Both the position numbers and the translations under genes were made by a program. The notes below the pieces were generated by a model, which worked only from the letters and a program-made list of their open reading frames with translations, had not been told where the DNA came from and searched no databases. Positions 33,786-41,762 of a stretch of DNA of 64,000 nucleotides are shown here, one piece after another (the stretch's first letter is position 1; the number at the start of each line of letters is the position of its first letter). This DNA is from Sphingobium nicotianae (GTDB lineage Bacteria > Pseudomonadota > Alphaproteobacteria > Sphingomonadales > Sphingomonadaceae), in the NCBI RefSeq assembly GCF_018603885.1, contig NZ_JAHGAW010000003.1, positions 124,001 to 188,000 on the forward strand, written 5' to 3'.

Positions 33786-36277
33786 GCGACATGCAAGGCG
33801 CGACGGTCGAGACGGACATCGATCTCGCCCTGCGCCGCTATCGGCGCGAGGCGAGCCGCAGCGACCTCATGCTGAGCGCGCGGGACGAGACCGGCATGGC
33901 GCAGCACTGGGCAGACATGCTGGCGGCGCTCGCGGCGCCGGAGCGCGGTAGCCTCGCGGCGCTCAACGAGCGGGCCGGCCAGCAGGTGCTCGACCTCGGC
34001 ATGGCCTTCCGCCTGACCGGCGAGGTCGAGGAGCGGGTCTGGCCGCTCAGCCCCATTCCGATGTTGCTGCACGCCTCGCAATGGCAAGGGCTTGAGAATG
34101 GCCTCGCCCAGCGCGCCGACCTGCTCGAAGCCGTGCTCGGCGACATTTATGGCGAAGCGCGGCTGGTGGCTGATGGGGTGCTGCCCGCCGCGATCATCAC
34201 TGGCAGCCCGGAATATTGGCGGCAGATGCATGAGGTTCCGCCGCCGCGCGGGCACCGGCTGCAATTTTACGCAGTCGATCTGGCACGCGGACCGGATGGC
34301 GAGTGGCGCGTGCTGGCCGATTACGTCCGAGCGCCCGTCGGCGCCGGCTATGCGTTGGAAAACCGCCTCGCCATGACGCGCGCGACGGACGACGCCCTGG
34401 GGGCGATGAACTTTGCGCGACTGGCGCCATTCTTCGCGGACTTCCGCCAGGGTCTGGCGGCGATCAGCCCGCGCAGCGATCCGCGCATCGCGCTCTTGAC
34501 CCCAGGCCGGCTCAACCAGAGCTATCCCGAGCAGGCGCACCTCGCGCGCTATCTTGGTATCCTGCTGGTCGAGGGCGACGATCTGACGGTGCGCGATGGC
34601 CAACTTCTCGTGCGTACGATCGAGGGCGTGAAGCGAATCGATGGGCTCTGGCGGCGGATGGGCACGGATCTTCTCGACCCTCTCGCATTCGACGCACGCT
34701 CGACCATCGGGGTGCCGGACCTGTTCGAAGCGATCCGGCACGGCAATCTCGCAATGGCCAACTGGCCGGGCGCTGGCGTGGTCGAGACGCCGGCGCTGGC
34801 GGCCTTCCTGCCGCGCCTGTGCGAGACACTGCTCGGCGAACCGTTGCGCATCCCCAACGTCGCGACATGGTGGTGCGGTCAGGAGACCGAGCGGGCCTAT
34901 GTTCGGGACCGTGTCGATATGCTGGTCGTCGGCTCGGCGTTCGGTCGGCCCATTCCCGCCATTCCGCACGGTCGCATCCGCCTGGCAGCGCGACTGACCA
35001 GGGAGGAGCGAGCGACATTGCTCGCCGAGCTGGACAGGCGGGCAATGGACTATATCGGACAGGAACTCGTGCAGCTGTCGACCACGCCCGCTCTGGTCAA
35101 TGGCGAGCTGCTGCCGCGACCCTTCATCCTGCGCGCCTTTCTTGCTCGTGATCCGGAGGGACGGTGGCGCGCCATGCCGGGAGGATTCGCGCGCCTCGCC
35201 GCCCATGATGACATGCGCGCCGTGCTGATGGGCGAGGGCGACATGTCGGCCGATGTGTGCATCGTGGCGGACGAGCCGCAAAGCTCGATGACCCTGCTCG
35301 AAAGCGCGCCGGTGACGATCCGCCGGATCGCGGGCACATTGCCAAGCAAGGCGGCGGACAACTTCTTCTGGCTGGCGCGCTATCTGGAGCGTGGCGAGAT
35401 GGTGCTGCGCATGGTGCGCGGCCTGATCGGCGGCAGCATCGAGGGGGAGACGGGATCGAGCCTCGACCAGATGACGCTGGACCGGGTCGCCAGCACGCTG
35501 ATCGCCTGGGGTGCGGCGCGCAAGGATGCGCTGAAGGCGGGGATGAACACCCTTTGCGTCGATGCGCTTGGCGATCCCGCGATGCCGGGCAGCGTCCACA
35601 CCTTGTTCGCGGTGGCCGAATCGATCGGACGAGGGCTACGCGAGCGCCTCGCGATCGACTTCTGGCGCTTGCTCAACCAGCAGATCGGCTCGGTGAGGCA
35701 GGGGCAGACGCCTCTGCTCATCGCCCATGTCGCGCGCCTGCTGGATCGCTGCGCGGCGCTGTCGGGTCTCGCCGCCGAGAACATGGTGCGGGGCGCCGGC
35801 TGGCGTTTCCTCGACATGGGGCGGCGGATGGAGCGAGCGATCCACATCTGCCGGCTGGTCAAGACCTTCGCCAGCGATCAGGCCAGCGCGCACGACCTCA
35901 ATCTGCTGCTCGATCTGTGCGATTGCCAGATCAGTTACCGCACGCGCTATCTCGCCGGGCTCGCGCTGGTGCCGGTGCGCGACATGCTGGTGCTGGAACC
36001 GGGCAATCCGCGCTCGCTCGCTTTCCAGGCCGATACGATCCTGGAGCATCTGCTCGCCCTGCCGACCCTGCGCGACGATGGCATGCCGGAGCCACCCGTG
36101 CAGCTGGCCACGGCCATCGCGGCCCGCCTGCGCGCCACGGATGCCGTGACTCTGACCGCCGGCGACCTCGACGCCATCGAGCAGCTTTTCCTCGACCTGT
36201 CCGACCGGATCAGCGATCGCTTCTTCCTGAAAGGCGAGGACGCGCCGCGCGCTTCCGGCATGACGAGGCTCGCATGA
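33782..36277 (+). CDS. Circularly permuted ATP-grasp ligase fused to alpha-E domain
   Basis: An 831-residue fusion. Residues about 70-490 form the circularly permuted ATP-grasp (CP_ATPgrasp_1) domain: [110 protein letters not shown] ([20 protein letters not shown]). Residues about 510-815 are the all-helical alpha-E domain ([40 protein letters not shown] wording). In many genomes these are two genes; here they are one. The ATP-grasp part should ligate a carboxylate to an amine through an acylphosphate. The GTG at 33782 overlaps the previous stop by four bases; an ATG three codons later is an alternative. Confidence 0.86.
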   Translation: MSDMQGATVETDIDLALRRYRREASRSDLMLSARDETGMAQHWADMLAALAAPERGSLAALNERAGQQVLDLGMAFRLTGEVEERVWPLSPIPMLLHASQWQGLENGLAQRADLLEAVLGDIYGEARLVADGVLPAAIITGSPEYWRQMHEVPPPRGHRLQFYAVDLARGPDGEWRVLADYVRAPVGAGYALENRLAMTRATDDALGAMNFARLAPFFADFRQGLAAISPRSDPRIALLTPGRLNQSYPEQAHLARYLGILLVEGDDLTVRDGQLLVRTIEGVKRIDGLWRRMGTDLLDPLAFDARSTIGVPDLFEAIRHGNLAMANWPGAGVVETPALAAFLPRLCETLLGEPLRIPNVATWWCGQETERAYVRDRVDMLVVGSAFGRPIPAIPHGRIRLAARLTREERATLLAELDRRAMDYIGQELVQLSTTPALVNGELLPRPFILRAFLARDPEGRWRAMPGGFARLAAHDDMRAVLMGEGDMSADVCIVADEPQSSMTLLESAPVTIRRIAGTLPSKAADNFFWLARYLERGEMVLRMVRGLIGGSIEGETGSSLDQMTLDRVASTLIAWGAARKDALKAGMNTLCVDALGDPAMPGSVHTLFAVAESIGRGLRERLAIDFWRLLNQQIGSVRQGQTPLLIAHVARLLDRCAALSGLAAENMVRGAGWRFLDMGRRMERAIHICRLVKTFASDQASAHDLNLLLDLCDCQISYRTRYLAGLALVPVRDMLVLEPGNPRSLAFQADTILEHLLALPTLRDDGMPEPPVQLATAIAARLRATDAVTLTAGDLDAIEQLFLDLSDRISDRFFLKGEDAPRASGMTRLA

Positions 36278-36287
36278 AGGATATGGC

Positions 36288-37184
36288 ATGAGATACAAGG
36301 TCAGCCATATCATCCGCGTCGACTATGAACCGCCGGTGCGGGTGGCGCATTTCAACCTGCGGCTGATGCCGATCGACTGGCCTGGCCAGCGTGTCGAGTC
36401 CTATAAGCTGGCAATCGATCCGTTGCCGGAGAAGCGCGAGGAGCGGGCTGGCGCCTATCCGTTCAACCTGACACGGGTGGAAATTCTCAAGCCCGTCAAG
36501 ACGCTCGAAGTGCGATCGACCTTCATAGCCGATGTCGGCGATGCCCAGCTCGACCTTGCTGTCCAGACCATGTCCATCGCGGATGTCGCGCAGGCGGCGC
36601 TGGCCGAGCGCGATGCCGGCCTGATGGCACCGGCGCATTATCTGTTTCCATCGCGCCTGCTGCCGCTGGTCCCCGAGATCATGGCGTGGGCGAGGCCGCA
36701 ACTGCCGTCCGATGCCGATTGCCTGACCGGCGGCCTGGCGCTCGCGCGGGCGATCAAAAGCGGTTTCGTCTATGACACCAAGGCGACCGAGGCGGATACG
36801 CCGGTCGAGGATGCCTTCTCGATCCGGCGCGGCGTATGCCAGGATTTTGCCCATGTGCTGATCGTCGCGCTGCGCTCGGTCGGTCTGCCGGCCGCCTATG
36901 TGAGCGGTTATCTGCGCACGTATCCGCTGCCGGGCCAGCCGCGCCTGGTCGGCGCCGATGCGATGCATGCCTGGGTTGCGCTCTGGTGCGGGCCGCAGCG
37001 CGGCTGGGTTGGTATCGATCCGACCAATGGCGTGTTGGCCAATGCCGATCATCTCGTGGTCGGCATGGGGCGGGACTATTCGGATATTTCACCGATCGAC
37101 GGGGTGTTCGTAGGTGGTGCGTCGCAGAAGACGTACAATTCGGTCGATGTATCGCCGATCGATGCGCGACTGGCGGTGAGCTGA
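36288..37184 (+). CDS. Transglutaminase-like cysteine protease family protein
   Basis: A 298-residue protein with the bacterial transglutaminase N-terminal beta domain (MRYKVSHIIRVDYEPPVRVA, HFNLRLMPIDWPGQRV) and the core: FSIRRGVCQDFAHVLIVALR (nucleophile Cys), AMHAWVALWCGPQRGW (His), VGIDPTNGVLANADHLVVG (Asp). It is the third gene of the ATP-grasp operon, 10 bp downstream. It probably hydrolyses or transfers a peptide bond on the product of the ligase. No Anbu-type proteasome subunit, which sometimes accompanies this set, is present. Confidence 0.9.
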   Translation: MRYKVSHIIRVDYEPPVRVAHFNLRLMPIDWPGQRVESYKLAIDPLPEKREERAGAYPFNLTRVEILKPVKTLEVRSTFIADVGDAQLDLAVQTMSIADVAQAALAERDAGLMAPAHYLFPSRLLPLVPEIMAWARPQLPSDADCLTGGLALARAIKSGFVYDTKATEADTPVEDAFSIRRGVCQDFAHVLIVALRSVGLPAAYVSGYLRTYPLPGQPRLVGADAMHAWVALWCGPQRGWVGIDPTNGVLANADHLVVGMGRDYSDISPIDGVFVGGASQKTYNSVDVSPIDARLAVS

Positions 37185-37186
37185 GC

Positions 37187-37221
37187 ACGAAAAAGGCGCC
37201 GGAGACCCGACGCCGTTTCGT
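37187..37221. terminator. Bidirectional terminator between transglutaminase and rpsT genes
   Basis: ACGAAA...TTTCGT flank an inner GGCGcCG/CGaCGCC stem (one mismatch) with a short loop GAGACC, between two genes that converge. A-tract and T-tract on the two sides allow termination in both directions. Confidence 0.7.
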
Positions 37222-37247
37222 AAAATCCAGAAGACTGGATTGAAGGT

Positions 37248-37511
37248 TTAGCCGAGCGCGGCGACGCGCTTGGTGAGGCGGCCAAACTTGCGCGAGGCAG
37301 TGTTCTTGTGAAGCACGCCGCGGGCGACGCCACGCGCCATTTCCGGCTGGGCAACGGTGAGCGCAGCCTGAGCCGCCGTCTTGTCGCCGGCCTCAAGCGC
37401 CGCTTCGACCTTCTTGACGAGCGTGCGGATGCGGCTGGTGCGCGCACCATTGATCGCGGCGCGGTTCGCGTTGCGACGGATGCGCTTCTTTGCCTGAGGC
37501 GTATTGGCCAT
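37248..37511 (-). CDS. rpsT: 30S ribosomal protein S20
   Basis: An 87-residue basic helical protein: [70 protein letters not shown]. Length and the [11 protein letters not shown] signature are those of S20, which binds the 5' domain of 16S rRNA early in 30S assembly. The ATG follows a GAGGAACAG-like site. It is monocistronic with its own terminator downstream. In many alphaproteobacteria rpsT precedes dnaA, but not here. Confidence 0.97.
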   Translation of the reverse strand: MANTPQAKKRIRRNANRAAINGARTSRIRTLVKKVEAALEAGDKTAAQAALTVAQPEMARGVARGVLHKNTASRKFGRLTKRVAALG

Positions 37512-37777
37512 TCTGTTCCTCGAACTTGAATCTGTTGATGTGCGCAGCGCGAATCCATGGGATGGACCCAGCAAGCCCGCGCGAAGGCCGGGCCATTAGC
37601 TGTGAATGGGTTGATCGTCAACCGCCTTGTGTGGCGTGAATATGTGCAAATGCAATCCTTTCGGCGTGCTGGAAAGGTCAGTCGTCCCCCTGATGAGTGT
37701 CGCTTAGTGACCGGAGCGGGAACGACGCGTCGCACCCGACGTTTTCCGCACGTCGAAAATCAGAAGAGGACGCACTC

Positions 37778-38440
37778 ATGTTTCGATCCAAGCTATACGT
37801 CCCGGCTGCCGCCGGGATGGCGATGATGCTCGCGCTCGGTATGCCAGCGCACGCCGAAGGCAAGGCGGACCGTGCCCGGACCGCGATCGCTCATGCCGAG
37901 GGCCGCATCCAGGCAGGTGACGCCGCCGGCGTCGCCACCACATTGCCGGAGCGGCAGGCCGAAGCGCGCAAGGCGCTGAACACGGCCAAGGAAGATCTCT
38001 CCGCCGGCCGCAAGGAAGAGGCGATTGCAGAGGCCAATCGTGCGACCGCCATTGCGGAGGCGGCACTGGGCGAGGCTCAGAAGATCAAGACAGACCAGGC
38101 CAATGCCCAGGCGCAGCAGGCACAGGACATCCAGGCCCGCGCTCAGCAGGCCGAGCAAAACGCCTCGGTGGCCCAGGCGCAGGCCGCCGATGCCAATGCA
38201 CGCGCGGCCAATGCGGAGCAGGCCGCGGCTGCATCGGCTGCGCGCGCCGATGTCGCGGTCGCAGCCGCCAACGCGGCTGCCGCCAATCAGGTTGAGACGA
38301 CCGTGACCACTGAGACCAAGGCCCCGGTTACCAAAGCGCGGTCCGCCAGGAAGGTCGTGAAAGTGACCCGCAAGGCCGCCCCCCGCGTGGCCACGCGGAC
38401 GGCGACCGAAACCACGACGATCACCACGCGCACACCGTAA
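37778..38440 (+). CDS. Exported Ala/Gln-rich coiled-coil protein (DUF4398-like)
   Basis: A 220-residue protein. The signal peptide spans about 1-27 (ending in AHA). Residues 28-110 are helical repeats of the type ARTAIAHAEGRIQAGDAAG, ARKALNTAKEDLSAGRKEEA, IAEANRATAIAEAALGEAQ, similar in style to DUF4398. Residues 110-175 are a very Ala/Gln-rich coiled coil, and the tail (175-220) is rich in Thr, Lys and Val (VETTVTTETKAPVTKARSAR). It is likely to be a periplasmic or envelope-associated structural protein. Function unknown. Confidence 0.78.
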   Translation: MFRSKLYVPAAAGMAMMLALGMPAHAEGKADRARTAIAHAEGRIQAGDAAGVATTLPERQAEARKALNTAKEDLSAGRKEEAIAEANRATAIAEAALGEAQKIKTDQANAQAQQAQDIQARAQQAEQNASVAQAQAADANARAANAEQAAAASAARADVAVAAANAAAANQVETTVTTETKAPVTKARSARKVVKVTRKAAPRVATRTATETTTITTRTP

Positions 38441-38486
38441 ACACTCCGGCCCGGCTTCCCCAGACGGAAGCCGGGTCAGTTTTGGA

Positions 38487-38846
38487 TCATCCGAAGCGGC
38501 TCGCCCAATTTTCGGGCTTGAACCCGACAAGCAGCGGCCCCGCGCCCGTCACCACCGGCCGTTTGATGACTGACGGATGGGCAACCATCAGGGCAATGGC
38601 TTTCGCTTCATCAATGTCCACCTTGTCGCCATCCGGTAGCTTCTTGAATGTCGTTCCTGCCTTGTTGAGCAGCGACTCCCAGCCGCTCTCGCTGGTCCAG
38701 CCTTTCAGTTCCGCCGCGCTCGGCGGCACTTTCTTGTAATCGCGAAAGGCATAGGCGACGTCCCGGCTCTCCAGCCATATCCGCGCCTTCTTGACGGTGT
38801 CGCAATTGGGGATGCCGTGCAGGGTGATCGTCATCGAGGTGGCCAT
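38487..38846 (-). CDS. ArsC/Spx-family thioredoxin-fold protein (YffB-like)
   Basis: A 119-residue ArsC-family protein: TITLHGIPNCDTVKKARIWL (the single Cys of the CxxxxK form), YAFRDYKKVPPSAAELKGW, LPDGDKVDIDEAKAIALMVA, HPSVIKRPVVTGAGPLLVGF. The IPNCDTVKKAR motif is that of the YffB/Spx-like group, glutathione-dependent thiol reductases, rather than arsenate reductase proper. The start overlaps the end of the GFA gene by 16 bp, so it is the last gene of the Rrf2-GFA-ArsC operon. Confidence 0.9.
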   Translation of the reverse strand: MATSMTITLHGIPNCDTVKKARIWLESRDVAYAFRDYKKVPPSAAELKGWTSESGWESLLNKAGTTFKKLPDGDKVDIDEAKAIALMVAHPSVIKRPVVTGAGPLLVGFKPENWASRFG

Positions 38847-39319
38847 TGCTCCGTGTCGTGATCGGGATGCTGGTGATTGCTGGCAGCAATCAGCGGCGCT
38901 TCCTCGATCATATCTTCCTCGGTCGTGCCTTCGTCGGGCAGGTGGAGGAGGTCATCCAAGAAGGCGTGGCGTCCTTCCATGCCCACCTGCACCCGCGGCG
39001 GCGCGAGGCTGGGATCGTCGAGCGAGCCGATGGTGAGGCCAGTGCGCGGGCTGCCCTTGCCGCGATAGAAGAGCGGCGTGCCACATTGAGCGCAGAAGCC
39101 GCGATCGGCGAGATCCGACGAGGCGAAGATAGCGGGCTCGCCACGTGTCCAGACAAGCCTGTCGTTCGGCGCGCCAACCAGAGCCGCGAAAAAATTGCCG
39201 ACCGCCTTCTGGCACATGCGGCAATGGCAGATATGGGCATTGTCCATGAGTTGGCTGGATGCGTAGCGCACCGCGCCGCACTGGCAGCCACCCGTGACCG
39301 CGATATCGAGACGGTTCAC
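38831..39319 (-). CDS. GFA/CENP-V family zinc protein
   Basis: A 162-residue member of the glutathione-dependent formaldehyde-activating (GFA/CENP-V) fold. Structural zinc Cys are in VTGGCQCGAVRY, catalytic-type zinc Cys in AHICHCRMCQKAVGNFF, and a further CxxC in RGFCAQCGTPLFY. About 40 C-terminal residues are acidic and His-rich. These proteins bind small thiol adducts; their true reactions are mostly unknown. The GTG start overlaps the Rrf2 stop (GTGA), coupling it to the regulator. Confidence 0.88.
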   Translation of the reverse strand: MNRLDIAVTGGCQCGAVRYASSQLMDNAHICHCRMCQKAVGNFFAALVGAPNDRLVWTRGEPAIFASSDLADRGFCAQCGTPLFYRGKGSPRTGLTIGSLDDPSLAPPRVQVGMEGRHAFLDDLLHLPDEGTTEEDMIEEAPLIAASNHQHPDHDTEQWPPR

Positions 39320-39750
39320 GCGGCCTCGCCCTCGCCCGCTACCTCGAACTTGTCGGCGAGCGTCAGCGTGTCGAGGATCGCGGCCGTCTCGTCGCGCACC
39401 TTGAGCATGATGCGGCGCAATTCGCATTCCTCCTCCGGCACGCAATTCTTGCATGGCTGGTGGGCGAAGCGGCTGGCGCAGGGGACGAGCGCGAGGGCGC
39501 CGTCAGTCAGGCGAAAGATGTCGCCATAGCGTATGTCGATCGGCGGCAGAGCGAGCCAGTAGCCGCCATCGCGGCCGCGGCGTGTCGCGACCAGGCCGGC
39601 GCGGCTCAGCTCCGAGAGGATGACGGTCAGGAACTTGCCGGGGATATTCTGCGCGCTGGCGATGTCAGCGAGCTGAATCGGCCCCTCGCCATAATGGCGC
39701 GCGAGATGCTGCAGCGCGCGGATCGAATAGCGAGTGCGTTGCGAAAGCAT
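39316..39750 (-). CDS. Rrf2-family transcriptional regulator with Cys cluster
   Basis: A 144-residue Rrf2 protein. The winged helix is MLSQRTRYSIRALQHLARHY, LADIASAQNIPGKFLTVILS, LSRAGLVATRRGRDGGYWLA. The sensory region holds four Cys: LVPCASRFAHQPCKNCVPEE and ECELRR. Rrf2 proteins such as IscR, NsrR and RsrR use three Cys here to hold an Fe-S cluster, so redox, NO or iron sensing is plausible. It is the first gene of the operon with a GFA protein and an ArsC-like reductase, which points to a thiol- or electrophile-stress response. The ATG at 39750 is preferred over a GTG two codons earlier. Confidence 0.88.
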   Translation of the reverse strand: MLSQRTRYSIRALQHLARHYGEGPIQLADIASAQNIPGKFLTVILSELSRAGLVATRRGRDGGYWLALPPIDIRYGDIFRLTDGALALVPCASRFAHQPCKNCVPEEECELRRIMLKVRDETAAILDTLTLADKFEVAGEGEAA

Positions 39751-39803
39751 ATCCACCTATTTGGCAGAGAATGCGCGCAGTGCAAGGGGGTTGGGCAACA
39801 ATG

Positions 39804-39884
39804 CGTCACCCCAGCGAAAGCTGGGGTCTCCTCCGGACACGCAGCGCCCTGTCGCACGGGATCCCAGCTTTCGCTGGGATGACG
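39804..39884. repeat. Palindromic interspersed repeat (CCCAGCGAAAGCTGGG type)
   Basis: Left end CGTCACCCCAGCGAAAGCTG followed by GGGTC; right end GATCCCAGCTTTCGCTGGGA followed by TGACG. Each end contains the hairpin CCAGC-GAAA-GCTGG or its complement, and the ends are imperfect reverse complements of each other, separated by a short variable middle. It lies between the Rrf2 start and the DAHP synthase stop and could act as a 3' stability or termination element. It is of a different sequence family from the repeats at 7054 and 45949. Confidence 0.8.
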
Positions 39885-39892
39885 TCAAATGA

Positions 39893-41269
39893 TCAGGCCG
39901 CCACCTTGCGCCGCTCGGCCAACTCGTCGTTGAGCATCTCGGCCAGCAGGAAAGCCAGCTCGATGCTCTGACCGGCGTTAAGGCGCGGATCGCAATGGGT
40001 GTGGTAGCGATCCTCCAGGTCCATCTGGGTCACGTCCATGGCGCCGCCGGTGCATTCGGTGACGTTCTGGCCGGTCATCTCGACATGGATCCCGCCGCCG
40101 AAGCTGCCCTCGGCACGGTGCACGGCGAAGAAGCCGCGCACTTCGGCCAGGATGCGGTCGAACGGCCGCGTCTTGTAGCCGTTGTTGGTCTTGATGACAT
40201 TGCCGTGCATCGGATCGCACGACCAGACGACCGGATGCCCCTCGCGCATCACGGCGCGGACGAGCGGCGGCAGGCCGGCCTCGATCTTGTCGTGACCGTA
40301 GCGGGTGATGAGCGTCATCCGGCCCGGCTCGCGCGCGGGATTGAGGATGTCGAGCAGGCGCAGCAGCGCGTCCGGGTCGAGGCTCGGCCCGCACTTCATG
40401 CCGATCGGATTGCCGACGCCGCGCAGATATTCGACATGGGCGCTGCCTTCGAACCGTGTGCGATCGCCGATCCAGAGCATGTGGGCGCTGGTGTCGTACC
40501 AGTCACCGGTCAGCGAATCCTGCCGGGTCAGTGCCTGCTCATAAGCAAGCAGCAGCGCCTCGTGGCTGGTGTAGAAGCTGGTCGCGCCGAGCTGCGGCAC
40601 GGTATCCGGGCTGAGCCCGCAAGCGCGCATGAAGTCGAGCGCCGTGCCGATCTGGTCCGCCATCTCGCGGAATTTCCTCGCCCAGGGGCTGCGGCCCATG
40701 AAGTCGAGCATCCAGCCATGGACGCGGTCGAGGCTGGCATAACCGCCGGTCGAGAAGGCGCGCAGCAGGTTGAGCGTGGCGGCCGACTGATTGTAAGCAC
40801 GGATCATCCGCTCGGGATCGGGCTCGCGACCTTCCGCCGTGAAGGCGATGTCGTTCACATTATCGCCACGATAGCTCGGCAGCTCGACGCCATCGATCGT
40901 CTCGGTATGGGCCGAGCGCGGCTTGGCGAACTGGCCCGCCATGCGGCCGACCTTGACGATCGGCAGCTTGCTGGCGAAGGTGAGCACGACCGCCATCTGG
41001 AGCAGTACGCGGAACGTGTCGCGAATATTGTTCGGATGGAACTCGGCGAAGCTCTCGGCGCAATCACCGCCCTGGAGCAGGAAGGAGTCGCCGGAAACGA
41101 CCCTGGCAAGATCGGCCTTGAGGCTACGCGCCTCGCCGGCAAAGACGAGCGGCGGGAAATTGCCAAGCTGCGCCTCCGTCGCGGCCAAACTGGCCGCGTC
41201 GCGATAGCTGGGCATTTGCAGCCCTTCATGGTCCCGCCAGCTCGCGGGGCTCCAGTTCGCCGTCTTCAT
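39893..41269 (-). CDS. Class II 3-deoxy-7-phosphoheptulonate (DAHP) synthase
   Basis: A 458-residue class II (plant/AroAII type) DAHP synthase, the first step of the shikimate pathway, which joins phosphoenolpyruvate and erythrose 4-phosphate. Signature segments: [19 protein letters not shown] at the start, [20 protein letters not shown] (metal Cys), [114 protein letters not shown]. The start at 41269 has GGAG seven bases upstream. It is a full-length stand-alone gene. Confidence 0.96.
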   Translation of the reverse strand: MKTANWSPASWRDHEGLQMPSYRDAASLAATEAQLGNFPPLVFAGEARSLKADLARVVSGDSFLLQGGDCAESFAEFHPNNIRDTFRVLLQMAVVLTFASKLPIVKVGRMAGQFAKPRSAHTETIDGVELPSYRGDNVNDIAFTAEGREPDPERMIRAYNQSAATLNLLRAFSTGGYASLDRVHGWMLDFMGRSPWARKFREMADQIGTALDFMRACGLSPDTVPQLGATSFYTSHEALLLAYEQALTRQDSLTGDWYDTSAHMLWIGDRTRFEGSAHVEYLRGVGNPIGMKCGPSLDPDALLRLLDILNPAREPGRMTLITRYGHDKIEAGLPPLVRAVMREGHPVVWSCDPMHGNVIKTNNGYKTRPFDRILAEVRGFFAVHRAEGSFGGGIHVEMTGQNVTECTGGAMDVTQMDLEDRYHTHCDPRLNAGQSIELAFLLAEMLNDELAERRKVAA

Positions 41270-41463
41270 CTCAAGGCTCCATGCGTCCACGCGCCCCAAA
41301 ATGGGGTGCGGCGGGCCGGGGGCAAGCCCCTACGCTTTCGGGGCCTGCGAAGCAAGGCGATTGCTTCCCCATCGTCCGGCCGTCCGGCAGCGAAGCGGGA
41401 CCGGGATTATTGATCGATTGTCGAGCATGACTGCTGCTAAAATCATCGATATCGATATTCTAG

Positions 41464-41486
41464 ATATCAGTTCTGCGATCTGATAT
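41464..41486. promoter_or_regulatory. Operator candidate in front of HTH-SulP pair
   Basis: ATATCAG (41464-41470) and CTGATAT (41480-41486) form a perfect inverted repeat with a 9-bp spacer, ending 12 bp before the start of the HTH gene. Further GATATC/GATATT repeats lie just upstream at 41447-41468. A position on top of the promoter suggests autoregulation by the XRE protein. Confidence 0.65.
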
Positions 41487-41498
41487 GATCGACTCGTG

Positions 41499-41762
41499 AT
41501 GACTTCGACTCAGATGCGCGCCGCGCGGGCTCTGCTCGGCATCGACCAGCGCCAACTGGCCGAACTGTCGGGCGTCTCGTTGCCCACGATCCGGCGAATG
41601 GAAACGAGTGATGGCAACGTCCGGGGCAATGTCGATAGCCTGGTCAAGGTGGTCGAGGCGCTGGGCCGGGCCGGCGTCGATCTGATCGGAGACGATGTGC
41701 CCAGCCCGGAGGGTGGCCGTGGCGTTCGCCTGCGCCTCCGCGCCCGGAGGGATCCGGCGTGA
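41499..41762 (+). CDS. XRE-family HTH regulator paired with sulP
   Basis: An 87-residue single-domain regulator: TSTQMRAARALLGIDQRQLA, ELSGVSLPTIRRMETSDGNV, DSLVKVVEALGRAGVDLIGD. The fold is the five-helix Cro/CI domain, followed by a basic tail. Its stop overlaps the GTG of the SulP gene (GTGA), so the regulator and transporter are one transcript. A palindrome lies directly upstream. Confidence 0.88.
   Translation: MTSTQMRAARALLGIDQRQLAELSGVSLPTIRRMETSDGNVRGNVDSLVKVVEALGRAGVDLIGDDVPSPEGGRGVRLRLRARRDPA

Noticed and set aside
38487..38846. Arsenate reductase assignment
   Set aside because: The IPNCDTVKKAR motif is that of YffB/Spx-like proteins, and no ars genes are near.
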